From JACVRW01 sp046735115 (GTDB taxonomy: Bacteria > Actinomycetota > Thermoleophilia > Solirubrobacterales > Thermoleophilaceae): a DNA stretch of 64,000 bases. The stretch spans positions 47,739-111,738 of the forward strand of contig JBKPSR010000012.1 of assembly GCA_046735115.1 (NCBI GenBank), given 5' to 3'. The notes below the pieces were generated by a model. That model did no database searches and was not told the DNA's origin. It saw only the letters and a list, made by a program, of their open reading frames with translations. The translations under genes were made by a program, and so were the position numbers. Positions 27,137-35,177 of this stretch are shown here, piece after piece (within the stretch, counting starts at the first letter, position 1; every line of letters begins with the position of its first letter).

Positions 27137-27799
27137 TTACCCGCCGCCCCCCACCGCCGCCGCCGCCGCCGCGAAGCCGGACGGCGCGCGCCGCAGCTCG
27201 CTCGCGGTCACTATCCGGTCGACCAGGCCATAGTCGACCGCCTCCTGGGCGCCGAAGAAGCGGTCGCGCTCCATGTCGTCGTGCACCTCGTCGGGCGTCT
27301 TGCCCGTGTGCCGCGCGTAGATCTCCTCCAGCAGGCGGCGCAGCTCGAGCACCTCGCGCGCGTGGATCTCGATGTCGGACGATTGGCCCTGAAAGCCGGA
27401 CGACGGCTGGTGGATCAGGATCCGCGCGTTCGGCAGGGTGAGCCGCTTGCCGGGCGTGCCGCCGGCGAGGATCAGCGAGCCCGCCGACATTGCCATCCCG
27501 TAACAGATCGTCTGCACCTCGGGGCGGATGTACTGAATCGTGTCGTAGATCGCTAGCCCCGCGTGCAGCGAGCCGCCCGGCGAGTTCACGTACACGGACA
27601 CGTCCTTGTCCGGGTCCTCCGACTCCAGGTGGACGAGCTGGGCGACGACGAGATTGGCGATCTCGTCGTCGATCGGGCGGCCGATGAAGACGATCCGCTC
27701 GTTCAGCAGCCGCGAGTAGATGTCGAACGAGCGCTCGCCGCGAGAGGTCTGCTCCACGACCATCGGCACGAGTGAAGTGTGGACGCGTCCGATCTGCAT
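27137..27799 (-). CDS. clpP: ATP-dependent Clp protease proteolytic subunit
   Basis: Serine protease subunit of the Clp complex. Catalytic Ser is in CYGMAMSAGSLIL (near residue 112) and the His in RILIHQPSSGFQGQSSD; the C-terminal EAVDYGLVDRI is typical. 220 residues; the Ala/Gly-rich tail AAAAAVGGGG is unusual. The ATG at 27799 has an AGGAG site; the longer open frame is not supported. Divergent from the SRPBCC-ArsR unit, with two palindromic operators in the gap. It stands alone rather than with clpX. Confidence 0.92.
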   Translation of the reverse strand: MQIGRVHTSLVPMVVEQTSRGERSFDIYSRLLNERIVFIGRPIDDEIANLVVAQLVHLESEDPDKDVSVYVNSPGGSLHAGLAIYDTIQYIRPEVQTICYGMAMSAGSLILAGGTPGKRLTLPNARILIHQPSSGFQGQSSDIEIHAREVLELRRLLEEIYARHTGKTPDEVHDDMERDRFFGAQEAVDYGLVDRIVTASELRRAPSGFAAAAAAVGGGG

Positions 27800-27835
27800 T
27801 TCCGTTCTCCTGTTCCGGTCGATTCCGCTAACCTG

Positions 27836-27853
27836 TGCAACCACATGGTTGCA
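27836..27853. promoter_or_regulatory. ArsR-type operator 1
   Basis: TGCAACCACATGGTTGCA: perfect 7-bp arms around a 4-base centre, in the gap between clpP and the SRPBCC-ArsR unit. GCAACC-N4-GGTTGC is the type of site used by ArsR-family regulators linked to SRPBCC/AHSA1 genes. Confidence 0.75.
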
Positions 27854-27863
27854 AGTGAGAATA

Positions 27864-27879
27864 GCAACCGTTTGGTTGC
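27864..27879. promoter_or_regulatory. ArsR-type operator 2
   Basis: GCAACC-GTTT-GGTTGC, the same motif as operator 1, with centres 27 bp apart. Two sites suggest cooperative autoregulation, and occupation could also affect divergent clpP, whose ATG is 65 bp away. Confidence 0.75.
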
Positions 27880-27912
27880 ACATGGCTCCGAATCGCGAAC
27901 ACGGAGGCGGGT

Positions 27913-28302
27913 ATGGACGAGCTGGTTGAGCGCGAGCTGACGGTGCCGGAGCCGGCCGACGATGTCTGGCGCTCGCTCGCCGAGCCCGAGTGGCTCGGCG
28001 AGGACGCGACGATCGAGCTTCGTGAGGCCGGTGAGGTGCGCGCTGGTGAGCGGAGCGGGTTTGTCGAGGAGGCCGACGCGCCGCGCCGGCTTGTGTTCTG
28101 GTGGAGCGCACCCGGCGACGAGGCCACCCGCGTCGAGCTCGATCTCGACGAGACGCACGTCGGGACGCACATCCGCGTAACGGAATCGCGACCGCTCGCG
28201 ATCCTCGACGGCCGCGACCTCGCGATCGAGTTCGACGGCATGGAGGGCGGAGCCGGCCCGGTGGCATCGGCCGAGGGCGTGCTGGCAGGCGCGCTGCGCT
28301 GA
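27913..28302 (+). CDS. SRPBCC/AHSA1-family protein
   Basis: 129 residues with START-like fold of the AHSA1 (CalC/Aha1) type: the opening VERELTVPEPADDVWRSLAEPEWLGEDA and the later RRLVFWWSAPGDEATRVELDL..TRLRVTESR-type strands are characteristic. It probably binds a hydrophobic ligand. GGAGG lies 6 bases before the ATG. In relatives the ArsR gene usually comes first; here it is second. Its TGA is the first TGATG of the tandem repeat that leads to the ArsR gene. Confidence 0.82.
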   Translation: MDELVERELTVPEPADDVWRSLAEPEWLGEDATIELREAGEVRAGERSGFVEEADAPRRLVFWWSAPGDEATRVELDLDETHVGTHIRVTESRPLAILDGRDLAIEFDGMEGGAGPVASAEGVLAGALR

Positions 28303-28475
28303 TGCCGGCGGCAACACGCGACGGGCGCCGAACGGTGTGCCGCTGATGCCGGCGGCAACACGCGACGGGCGCCGAACGGTGCGCCGCTGATGCCGGCGGC
28401 AACACGCGACGGGCGCCGAACGGTGCGCCGCTGATGCCGGCGGCAACACGCGACGGGCGCCGAACGGTGCGCCGC
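28300..28475 (+). repeat. Four tandem 44-bp units forming a chain of overlapping mini-ORFs
   Basis: Units start at 28300, 28344, 28388 and 28432. The first differs by one base; the rest are identical. Each begins TGATG: the TGA ends the frame before and the ATG opens a 14-codon frame (MPAATRDGRRTVRR; C for the penultimate R in unit 1) that ends in the next TGATG. The last TGA overlaps the ArsR ATG. The 44-bp period equals 15 codons minus the 1-base overlap. Confidence 0.95.
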
Positions 28476-28477
28476 TG

Positions 28478-28813
28478 ATGGCCGCCGACCCGGCGGACGC
28501 CGTCTTCGCGGCGCTTTCCGACGGCACCCGGCGCTCGCTGTACGCGACGCTCGGCGAGCGCGGCGAGGCCACGGCCACCGATCTGGCGCGCGAGCTGCCG
28601 GTGAGCCGGCAGGCGGTGCAAAAGCATCTCGGGACGCTTGCGGCCGCCGGGCTCGTGGCGACGCGGCGCGACGGCCGCGAGGTGCTCTACCGCCCCACCC
28701 CGGCCCCGATGTCCGAGGCGCTCGCCTGGATGGCCGAAGTCGGCGCCCAGTGGGACGAGCGGCTCGCAGCGCTGGAGCGCCAGCTCGCCCGCCGCCGCAG
28801 CGTGTCGGCGTGA
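28478..28813 (+). CDS. ArsR-family transcriptional regulator
   Basis: 111-residue winged helix: DAVFAALSDGTRRSLYATLGERGEATATDLARELPVSRQAVQKHLGTLAAAGLVATRRDGREVLYRP is a full ArsR DNA-binding core. No metal-binding ELCVCDL-like motif is seen, as usual for SRPBCC-linked members. It probably binds the two operators upstream of the unit and represses itself. The ATG at 28478 overlaps the stop of the fourth mini-ORF and has no Shine-Dalgarno, so translation may depend on coupling. Confidence 0.9.
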   Translation: MAADPADAVFAALSDGTRRSLYATLGERGEATATDLARELPVSRQAVQKHLGTLAAAGLVATRRDGREVLYRPTPAPMSEALAWMAEVGAQWDERLAALERQLARRRSVSA

Positions 28814-28814
28814 A

Positions 28815-28848
28815 GCCCGCCGGCGGGCGCGCGCACGGGCGCGCGGCG
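28815..28848. terminator. GC-rich hairpins between convergent genes
   Basis: GCCCGCC/GGCGGGC (14-bp palindrome) is followed by GCGCGC-N4-GCGCGC, between the ArsR gene and the convergent TerC gene. A probable bidirectional terminator without U-tract. Confidence 0.45.
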
Positions 28849-28873
28849 TCCCGAAATATAAGCGGGCGGTCGC

Positions 28874-29854
28874 CTAGAAGCCGCTCCGCGCGTGCACCTC
28901 GGCGCGGCGCTCCTCGCGGTGCTCCTCGGCGCGGGGGTCGTGGCGATCGGCGCGGATCGACAGGATTATCCCGATCGTGAACGCGACCGCGATCACGGCG
29001 AGGCTCGCCACCGGGCCGACCTTCACCAGGTCCTCCGCCAACAACTTCACCCCCACCAGACCGAGCACTACCGCGATCGTCTCGTCGAGGTAGCGGAACC
29101 GCGCGATCAGGCTCTCAACGAGCACGAACAGCGCACGCAGGCCGAGCAGCGCGAACACGTTGCCCATCCAGATCAGGAGCGGGTCGCGCGTGATGGCGAA
29201 CGCGGCGGGGATCGAGTCGATCGCGAACGCCACGTCGGCGAACACGATCGCGGCGAGGCACAGGAAGAGCGGCGTCGCGTACCGGCGCCGCGACCCCTCC
29301 TTGTGGACGAACCAGCGTGCCCCGTGGAACTCGCCGGTGACCGGCCACACCCGCCGCACCAGCCGCACCATCAGGTTGCGGTCCGGGTCGACGCTCTCCT
29401 CGACCCCCCGGAACACCCGGTACGCCAAGACCAGCAGCCCCACGCCGAGCAGGTAGACCACGAAGTGGAACTGGTCCAGCACAGCGACGCCGGCGAGGAT
29501 GAAGATGCCGCGCAGCGCGAGCGCCGCGATGATGCCGAAGAACAGCAGCCGCGGCCGATGCACATACGGCACGCCGAAGTACGCGAACAGCAGGAGGAAG
29601 ACGAACAGGTTGTCGAGCGAGAGCGAGCGTTCGATCAGGTACACCGTGGTGTAGGTGACCGCGTCGTTAGCGCCCTCGAGGATCAGGACGGGAATCGCCG
29701 CGAGAAGGCTGAGGGCGAGCCATCCGACCGACCACCAGGCCGCCTCCTTGAAGCTCGGCTCACGCCCGCGCGCGAAGAAGTGGAGATCGAGCCACAGGAA
29801 GAAGATCAGCGCAACGATCAGCGCTGCCCATGGGGCGACTGCTTCGAGGTCCAC
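28874..29854 (-). CDS. TerC-family membrane protein
   Basis: 326 residues, about 8-9 membrane spans. TerC hallmarks are present: the SLDNLFVFLLLFAYFGVP segment (conserved DN in the membrane) and FADVAFAIDSIPAAFAIT, which carry the acidic residues linked with Mn2+ or tellurite handling. Recent work on relatives points to metal export or metalation of exported proteins; which applies here cannot be read. GTG start at 29854. The C-terminus is charged and His-rich. Convergent with the ArsR gene. Confidence 0.88.
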   Translation of the reverse strand: MDLEAVAPWAALIVALIFFLWLDLHFFARGREPSFKEAAWWSVGWLALSLLAAIPVLILEGANDAVTYTTVYLIERSLSLDNLFVFLLLFAYFGVPYVHRPRLLFFGIIAALALRGIFILAGVAVLDQFHFVVYLLGVGLLVLAYRVFRGVEESVDPDRNLMVRLVRRVWPVTGEFHGARWFVHKEGSRRRYATPLFLCLAAIVFADVAFAIDSIPAAFAITRDPLLIWMGNVFALLGLRALFVLVESLIARFRYLDETIAVVLGLVGVKLLAEDLVKVGPVASLAVIAVAFTIGIILSIRADRHDPRAEEHREERRAEVHARSGF

Positions 29855-29878
29855 GGCCCCGGACCTTAGAGTGAAGGC

Positions 29879-31018
29879 ATGCTCAGCCACGTAGCAGTCG
29901 GCACCTGGAGCGGCGGGCGCTTCATGCGCTTCGGTGAGCCGATCTCGGAGGAGCGCATGGAGGCGCTGCTGCACCCGGGCAGCGGCATCGACACGGTCAT
30001 CACGGCCGACGCCTACGGCGCGGGCGAGGCGGACGCCATGCTCGGTCGCGCCCTCGCCGGCGTGGCGCGCGCGGACTACTCGATCGTGGGCGCGGTCGGT
30101 CACGACTTCTACGAGGGCGAACGCGACGGCGCGAAGGGCTTTCCGCGCTTCACGGACCCGCGCCTCCGCGGGCCCGACGGCTACCGCCACTACCTGCGCA
30201 TGGCGGTCGAGCGCAGCCTCGAGCGCTGCGGCGTGGACTTCTTCGACCTCCTGCTGCTCCACAACCCGGACCGGCGCGGCTTCGAATCGCCGGAGGTCTG
30301 GGAGGCGCTCCGCGAGCTGCGCGACGGAGGCCTGGCAGGCGCCCTCGGCGTCGCGCCGGGGCCGGCCAACGGGTTCACGCTCGACGTGATCGGCTGCTTC
30401 GAGCGCTACGGCGAGCAGATCGACTGGGCGATGCTGATCCTGAACCCCTTCGAGCCCTGGCCCGGGGAGCTCGCCCTCGACGCGGCCGCCCGCCACGACG
30501 TGAAGGTGATCACGCGCGTGGTCGACTACGGCGGCCTATTCCATGACGACGTGCTGCCGGGACACGCCTTCGAGCGCCACGATCACCGCGGCTTCCGGCC
30601 GGAGGGCTGGGTCGAGGCGGGCAGGGAGCGGCTCGAGCGCATCCGCCCGATCGCCGACCGTCACGGGCTCACCCCGCTGCAGCTCGCGTGCGTGTGGAAC
30701 CTCGCCCACGGCCCCGTTGAGTGCGTGGCGCCGACGCTGATCCAGGAGAGCGGTCCCGGCGCGAAGCCGATCGAGCGCAAGCGCGAGGAGCTCGCGGCCG
30801 TCCCGGCACCGCCCGTGCTGAGCGAGGCCGAGGTCGCCGAGATCCGTGCGGTGGGCGACAACCGCGGCTCGATGCTGCTGAAGGGCGCGACGCCCGACCA
30901 CGAGGGTGAGGAGCGGCCGGACCGCTGGGCGGTCGGCGCGGAGCTGGCCGAGTTGGCCGAACGCTGGGGAATCGACCCCGAGCGCGACCTGCGGAAGACG
31001 GACCCCGCCCGCGTCTAA
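29879..31018 (+). CDS. Aldo/keto reductase family protein
   Basis: 379-residue TIM-barrel NADPH oxidoreductase. The active-site block is TADAYGAGEADAMLGRAL with catalytic Tyr, followed by the Lys-side region and FFDLLLLHNPDRRG. The C-terminus is longer than usual and includes an EGEERPDRWAVG tail. Substrate unknown. Divergent from TerC with 24 bp between starts, so a shared promoter region is likely. Convergent with the lipoprotein gene that follows. Confidence 0.87.
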   Translation: MLSHVAVGTWSGGRFMRFGEPISEERMEALLHPGSGIDTVITADAYGAGEADAMLGRALAGVARADYSIVGAVGHDFYEGERDGAKGFPRFTDPRLRGPDGYRHYLRMAVERSLERCGVDFFDLLLLHNPDRRGFESPEVWEALRELRDGGLAGALGVAPGPANGFTLDVIGCFERYGEQIDWAMLILNPFEPWPGELALDAAARHDVKVITRVVDYGGLFHDDVLPGHAFERHDHRGFRPEGWVEAGRERLERIRPIADRHGLTPLQLACVWNLAHGPVECVAPTLIQESGPGAKPIERKREELAAVPAPPVLSEAEVAEIRAVGDNRGSMLLKGATPDHEGEERPDRWAVGAELAELAERWGIDPERDLRKTDPARV

Positions 31019-31055
31019 GCATCAGGCCCCCTTGAGGGTGGTCGAGGGTTTTCCG

Positions 31056-31071
31056 AAGGGACAGTCCCCTT
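31056..31071. repeat. GGGACTGTCCC palindrome, intergenic copy
   Basis: AAGGGACAGTCCCCTT, an almost perfect palindrome in the gap between two convergent genes. Its reverse complement shares GGGACTGTCCCTT with a palindrome inside etfB at 50.95 kb. It may also serve as a terminator stem. Confidence 0.55.
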
Positions 31072-31075
31072 AAGT

Positions 31076-32125
31076 TCAGGGGCTCTCCAGCAGGTCGGCG
31101 CAGCGTTGCAGCGCCTCGGTGTCCTCGGGCCGCGCCTGGTCGAGGCAGTCCTTGTACTTCTGGAAGTCCTGCGCCTCGGGGCTCACCTCGCCCGGGACCG
31201 TGGAGGTCCCACCGGAGCCTGCGCCGAGGCCGGGCAGCGTCCCGCCGCCGCCCAGCGAGCGCGTGAGCGTCGAGATCGGCCGCGCGTGGGCGGGCGCCTC
31301 GATGGCCTGGTTGCCGTTCACGTTCTGGAACTCGACCTGGAACTCGATCGAGCCGGACTGGATTCCGCCGAGGCTCTGCCGGCTCTGGTCGGGCACGTCG
31401 AAGTCGATCTTGCCGGCAACCCGCCGGATGATGCCGTCGTCCTCGCCCACGTAGACATTGAAGGTCGGGTCGTGCACGACCTCGCCCACCTGCTGGATGT
31501 CGGCCCTGCTGAGCGGCTGCGGCGGCGTCTGGCCGGTGGCGTCTCCCAGCGTCGAGCCGGACTTGCGCACGAACTGGTTGAGGTTGCGCATCACGGCCTC
31601 GACGTCGAGCGTCCCCGAGATGTGGCGCGTCTTGACGCCCGCGATCTCCTCCTGCCCCTCGTCCTTCGCCTCCGCGAGCCAGCTGCGGGGGTCCAGGCCC
31701 AGCGAGTGGAGCGAGCCGCGCTCGCCCTTGTTCCGGGCGATCGAGGCGTTCGCCTTCGCCACCTGTGATGGCGGCTGCTCGTAGTAGACGTCCTGGAACT
31801 TCACGAACGCGCGGTCGCCCGTCGAGAGGAACCCGGTCGTGATGGTCTGCCCGCCCCCGTCGGTGCCGATCTTCAGCTCGATGTCGGCCGACGGCAGCTT
31901 CCCCTCGTTCGTCCTGAAGGGGCCGGTGGCGTTGATCCGCAGGGGCTTGTCGAGGCTCTGGCTACCCTTGAGCTGGATCGACGCGTCGACATTGAGATCC
32001 GCGCTCTTCATCGAGCTGCTGAAGGCCCTGTCGAGCAGATCCTGGACGTTCTCCTTGTCGTCCCCGCCACCGCAGGAGGCCAGCACCAGTGCGGCGAAGA
32101 GCAGGGCGAACAGGGCGCGGCGCAC
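31076..32125 (-). CDS. LppX/LprAFG-like lipoprotein
   Basis: 349 residues. A lipobox LASC near residue 15 follows a short hydrophobic stretch (ALFALLFAALVLASC). The body pattern (SSMKSADLNVDASIQLKG..TINATGPFRTNEGKLPSADIEL..TGDRAFVKFQDVYYEQP) resembles the LppX/LprG beta-sandwich lipoproteins that carry lipids in mycobacteria. Predicted on the outer face of the membrane. GTG 32125 is chosen as it begins the signal peptide. Convergent with the AKR gene and divergent from the C5-epimerase-like gene. Confidence 0.75.
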   Translation of the reverse strand: MRRALFALLFAALVLASCGGGDDKENVQDLLDRAFSSSMKSADLNVDASIQLKGSQSLDKPLRINATGPFRTNEGKLPSADIELKIGTDGGGQTITTGFLSTGDRAFVKFQDVYYEQPPSQVAKANASIARNKGERGSLHSLGLDPRSWLAEAKDEGQEEIAGVKTRHISGTLDVEAVMRNLNQFVRKSGSTLGDATGQTPPQPLSRADIQQVGEVVHDPTFNVYVGEDDGIIRRVAGKIDFDVPDQSRQSLGGIQSGSIEFQVEFQNVNGNQAIEAPAHARPISTLTRSLGGGGTLPGLGAGSGGTSTVPGEVSPEAQDFQKYKDCLDQARPEDTEALQRCADLLESP

Positions 32126-32186
32126 GCGCCGCAGACTAGCTGGAAGGCACCGCAACTCGACGCGATTCCCGGCGTTGGATAACGGA

Positions 32187-33698
32187 ATGGGGTACGTGAG
32201 AAGAAGCGCACTCGCCGCGGTCGCGATCGCGGTGGTGGCGGCGGCGCCGGCCCAGGCCGGGCAGGTGATCATGGTCGACGGCCATCACGCCCAGCGCGTG
32301 ACCGATCCCGCCCTGCCGAGCCGCGCGCAGATCGAGCTTCCGCCGCCGTGGGCGCACCCGCGCGCCGCCGCTGCGCGCGCCCGCGCGTCCACGCGCCAGG
32401 GCCGCGCGGCCGTCTACGCGGCCCTGCGCAAGGAGCTCCGCAAGAAGCACATCAAGAGGGCCGATTACCGCGGCTGGCGGAGGACCTACGTCCGCTCCGT
32501 CCGGACGCTGCGCCGCCTGCGTGGCGCGCGCGCCACGCAGCTGCGCTACGTGCTCACCTCCGTCGAGTCGCTCGCCCTGCGCCGGCTCCTGATCCCCAGC
32601 CGCATGTCCGCGGAGTTCCTCCAGCTCGAGCGAAACCGGCAGTACTGGCCGCGGATGCCCTACCCCGCCTCGCGTGACCAGGTGACCTTCAAGGGAAGCC
32701 AGCTCGTCTTCGTGTACTTCCCCGGCGAGGGCCTCCAGCTCCACCCGCTCACCATCTTCAAGAAGGCGAACGCCCTGTACGGCTTCTGCGACCGCGGCGA
32801 GGCCGCCTGTAGCCAGACCGCGCTCCGCCGCATCCTCGACGAGATGACCGCGCTCGCGGTGAAGCGCGGGCGCCACTTCATCGCCTGGGAGTATCTCTTC
32901 TACTTCGGCGGCGGGAGTCCGCCGTGGATGAGCGGCATGGCACAGGCCACCGGCATCCAGGCCCTCGGCCGGGCGGCCAAGCTGCTGCACGAGCCGAAGT
33001 ACGCCGAGACGGCGCGCCGCGCGCTGCCCGCCTTCGAGACGCCGCCGCCGACCGGCGTGCGCACGACCGGACCGCGCGGCGGCGTCGCCTACCTCCAGTA
33101 CTCGTTCGCGCCGCGCCTCTACATCTTCAACGCCTTCCTCCAGTCGCTGATCGGCCTCTACGACTTCAGCCGTGCCGTGGGCGACGCGGAGGCGCGCCGG
33201 CTGTTCGAGGACGCCGAGCCCGAGGCGCGCGCCGAGGTCCCGTTCAGCGACGTCGGCGACTGGTCGCTCTACAACTACCGCGGCCACGAGTCGGACCGCG
33301 ACTACCACGAGCTGTTGCGCGAGTTTCTCCAGAGCATGTGCACGAGGCGGCTGGGCCAGGTCTACTGCGTGTACGCGAAGAAGTACCGCGGCTACCAGGT
33401 CGACCCGCCGCAGGTCACCTACGAAGGCCCGCTGCGCGGTACCGAGGACAAGCCGGTGGCGCTCAGCTTCGAGGTATCGAAGCTGTCTGCAATCGAGGTG
33501 ACCGTGCGGCGGCCGGACGGACGGGTGGTGTTCGACCGGATCGCGACCTTCCGGCGCGGGAGCGGCTCGTTCACCTGGACGCCACGCGGACCCTCGACCT
33601 TCACCGTGCGCGTGGCGGCCAAGGAGCTGCGAACCGGGATGGGGAAGCGGGACAGCGACACGGCTCAGATCGAGGTGGACAACCAGCCGGGTCGGTAG
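32187..33698 (+). CDS. Secreted D-glucuronyl C5-epimerase-like protein
   Basis: 503 residues with a signal peptide ending near AQA (residue 23). The (alpha/alpha)-helical core matches the C5-epimerase C-terminal domain: GSPPWMSGMAQATGIQALGRAAKL, GVAYLQYSFAPRLYIFNAFLQSLIGLYDFSRAVG and DWSLYNYRGHESDRDYHELL. The last ~90 residues form a beta-sandwich. It probably acts on extracellular uronic acid polymers, but in bacteria this fold also occurs without proven epimerase activity. ATG at 32187 opens the signal peptide. Confidence 0.78.
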   Translation: MGYVRRSALAAVAIAVVAAAPAQAGQVIMVDGHHAQRVTDPALPSRAQIELPPPWAHPRAAAARARASTRQGRAAVYAALRKELRKKHIKRADYRGWRRTYVRSVRTLRRLRGARATQLRYVLTSVESLALRRLLIPSRMSAEFLQLERNRQYWPRMPYPASRDQVTFKGSQLVFVYFPGEGLQLHPLTIFKKANALYGFCDRGEAACSQTALRRILDEMTALAVKRGRHFIAWEYLFYFGGGSPPWMSGMAQATGIQALGRAAKLLHEPKYAETARRALPAFETPPPTGVRTTGPRGGVAYLQYSFAPRLYIFNAFLQSLIGLYDFSRAVGDAEARRLFEDAEPEARAEVPFSDVGDWSLYNYRGHESDRDYHELLREFLQSMCTRRLGQVYCVYAKKYRGYQVDPPQVTYEGPLRGTEDKPVALSFEVSKLSAIEVTVRRPDGRVVFDRIATFRRGSGSFTWTPRGPSTFTVRVAAKELRTGMGKRDSDTAQIEVDNQPGR

Positions 33699-33717
33699 CA
33701 CTAGAGTGCGTCGGCCT

Positions 33718-34881
33718 ATGGCGCCGCGCACGATCCTCTATACCGGGAAGGGCGGAGTCGGCAAGACGAGCATCGCGGCCGCGACCGCCCGCCGCTGCGC
33801 CGACGCCGGCCTGCGCACCATCGTGCTCTCGACCGATCCGGCGCACAGCCTGTCCGACTCGCTCGAGGCCGAGCTGGGCCCGGAGCCGACCCATGTGACC
33901 GGCAACCTGTTCGGCCAGGAGGTCCAAGCCCAGGAGGAGATGGAGCGCCATTGGGAGGGCGTGCAGGCCTGGCTGGGCGACCTGCTCGCGGAGCGCGGCA
34001 TCGACCGCATCTCCGCCGAGGAGCTCACGGTGCCGCCGGGCATGGACGAGCTGTTCTCGCTCCTGTGGATCAAGCAGCACCACGAGGAGGGCGAGTTCGA
34101 CTGCGTGATCGTGGACTGCGCGCCAACCGGGGAGACGCTGCGGCTGCTCTCGTTCCCGGACGTCGTGACGTGGTGGCTCGAGCGCATCCTCCCCTCGCAG
34201 CGGCGCCTCGCCCCGTTCGCCCGCACCCTGTTCGACATCCCCCTGCCGGGCGAGGCCGTCTTCGAGGACGTCGAGCGCCTCGCGCGCAACCTCGTGGCGA
34301 TGAACGGCATCCTGCGCGACCGCTCCGCCACCAGCATCCGCCTCGTGACGAGCCCCGACCGGATGGTTGTGAGGGAGTCGATGCGGACGTTCACCTACCT
34401 GAACCTCTACGGCTACCTGACCGACGCGGTTGTGGTGAACCGGCTCCTCCCGGCCGAGGGCTACTTCGCGGACTGGCGCCGGTCCCAGGAGGAGCAGCTC
34501 GAGCTCGTGCGCTCAGCCTTCGCGCCGGTGCCGGTGTTGACGGCCGACTACCTGGAGCGCGAGGTGATGGGCGACGAGATGCTCGACCGCCTCGCCGGCG
34601 CGATCTTCGACGGGCACGACGCGGCCTCCGTGCTGCACGACCGCCTCTCCCAGGAGCTCGTGACGAACAACGGAACGGCGACCCTCCGCGTGGATGTGCC
34701 GTTCGCCGAGCGGGGCGATCTCAGCCTGAAGAAGATCGGCCTCGAGGTGATCGTGCGAGTCGGCGGCCAGAAGCGGACGATCATGCTGCCGCCCGCGCTG
34801 AGCGGCTACGCGACGGCGGGCGCCCGCCTCGAGGAGGGCTCCCTGGAGATCACTTTCGAGAAGGACAGCGATGGAGACTGA
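33718..34881 (+). CDS. ArsA/GET3-family ATPase
   Basis: 387 residues, single-domain ArsA fold. The deviant Walker A motif GKGGVGKTS lies at residues 10-18, the switch I DPAHSLSDSL near 43, and the switch II segment CVIVDCAPTGETLRLLSFP near 130. The C-terminal ~70 residues form a small alpha-crystallin-like beta domain (LRVDVPFAERGDLSLKKIGLEVIVRVGG), as in actinobacterial members. No ArsB/ArsD neighbour, so arsenite export is unlikely. The next small gene overlaps its end by 11 bp. Confidence 0.9.
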   Translation: MAPRTILYTGKGGVGKTSIAAATARRCADAGLRTIVLSTDPAHSLSDSLEAELGPEPTHVTGNLFGQEVQAQEEMERHWEGVQAWLGDLLAERGIDRISAEELTVPPGMDELFSLLWIKQHHEEGEFDCVIVDCAPTGETLRLLSFPDVVTWWLERILPSQRRLAPFARTLFDIPLPGEAVFEDVERLARNLVAMNGILRDRSATSIRLVTSPDRMVVRESMRTFTYLNLYGYLTDAVVVNRLLPAEGYFADWRRSQEEQLELVRSAFAPVPVLTADYLEREVMGDEMLDRLAGAIFDGHDAASVLHDRLSQELVTNNGTATLRVDVPFAERGDLSLKKIGLEVIVRVGGQKRTIMLPPALSGYATAGARLEEGSLEITFEKDSDGD

Positions 34882-35011
34882 CTTCGACCGCCAGCTCACC
34901 AACATCATCCGCGAGTTCCTGCTGACGCTGCGCTCGCTGATCGACTGGTACCTGGAGCGCCTGGACGCCCCGAGGCGGGAGCCCGAGGTGGAGGACATCC
35001 CGATCGAGTAG
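34871..35011 (+). CDS. 46-residue protein coupled to the ArsA-like ATPase
   Basis: Short ORF that starts within the last codons of the ArsA-like gene (ATG GAG ACT GA overlap of 11 bases) and ends TAG. It encodes an amphipathic helix, TNIIREFLLTLRSLIDWYL, followed by an acidic/Pro tail (EPEVEDIPIE). Coupling suggests it is made at a fixed ratio to the ATPase and may be its partner or membrane-targeting peptide; no family is recognised. Confidence 0.6.
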   Translation: METDFDRQLTNIIREFLLTLRSLIDWYLERLDAPRREPEVEDIPIE

Positions 35012-35063
35012 GCCCGGCACCGGCCGCCGAACTACAGCTTTGAAGGGGTCGGCCGTGCGTCGG

Positions 35064-35124
35064 AATTTTCGACAATCCTGGATTAGGTCCCTATAGGGGA
35101 CCCTAGGCAGGATTTTCGAAGAAT
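35064..35124. repeat. DUF559-linked palindrome, copy C (no gene)
   Basis: Standalone ~50-60 bp palindrome in the gap between the 46-residue gene and the sulfatase-fold gene. Arms CGACAATCCTG and CAGGATTTTCG, centre CCCTATAGGG. It aligns with copies A and B; the left half of A joined to the right half of B would give this structure without the gene. Confidence 0.85.
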
Positions 35125-35177
35125 CTGTGTAACGGGCACCCCCTCAATGCCGTAGTTCGGCCCACAAACCGCGCCGC

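Noticed and set aside
28300..28475. Possible CRISPR array
   Set aside because: Repeats are directly adjacent with no spacers and no cas genes are near; it is a tandem duplication of a gene junction.
33718..34881. Arsenite efflux ATPase of an ars operon
   Set aside because: No arsB, arsD or arsC neighbours and single-domain architecture; family name only.
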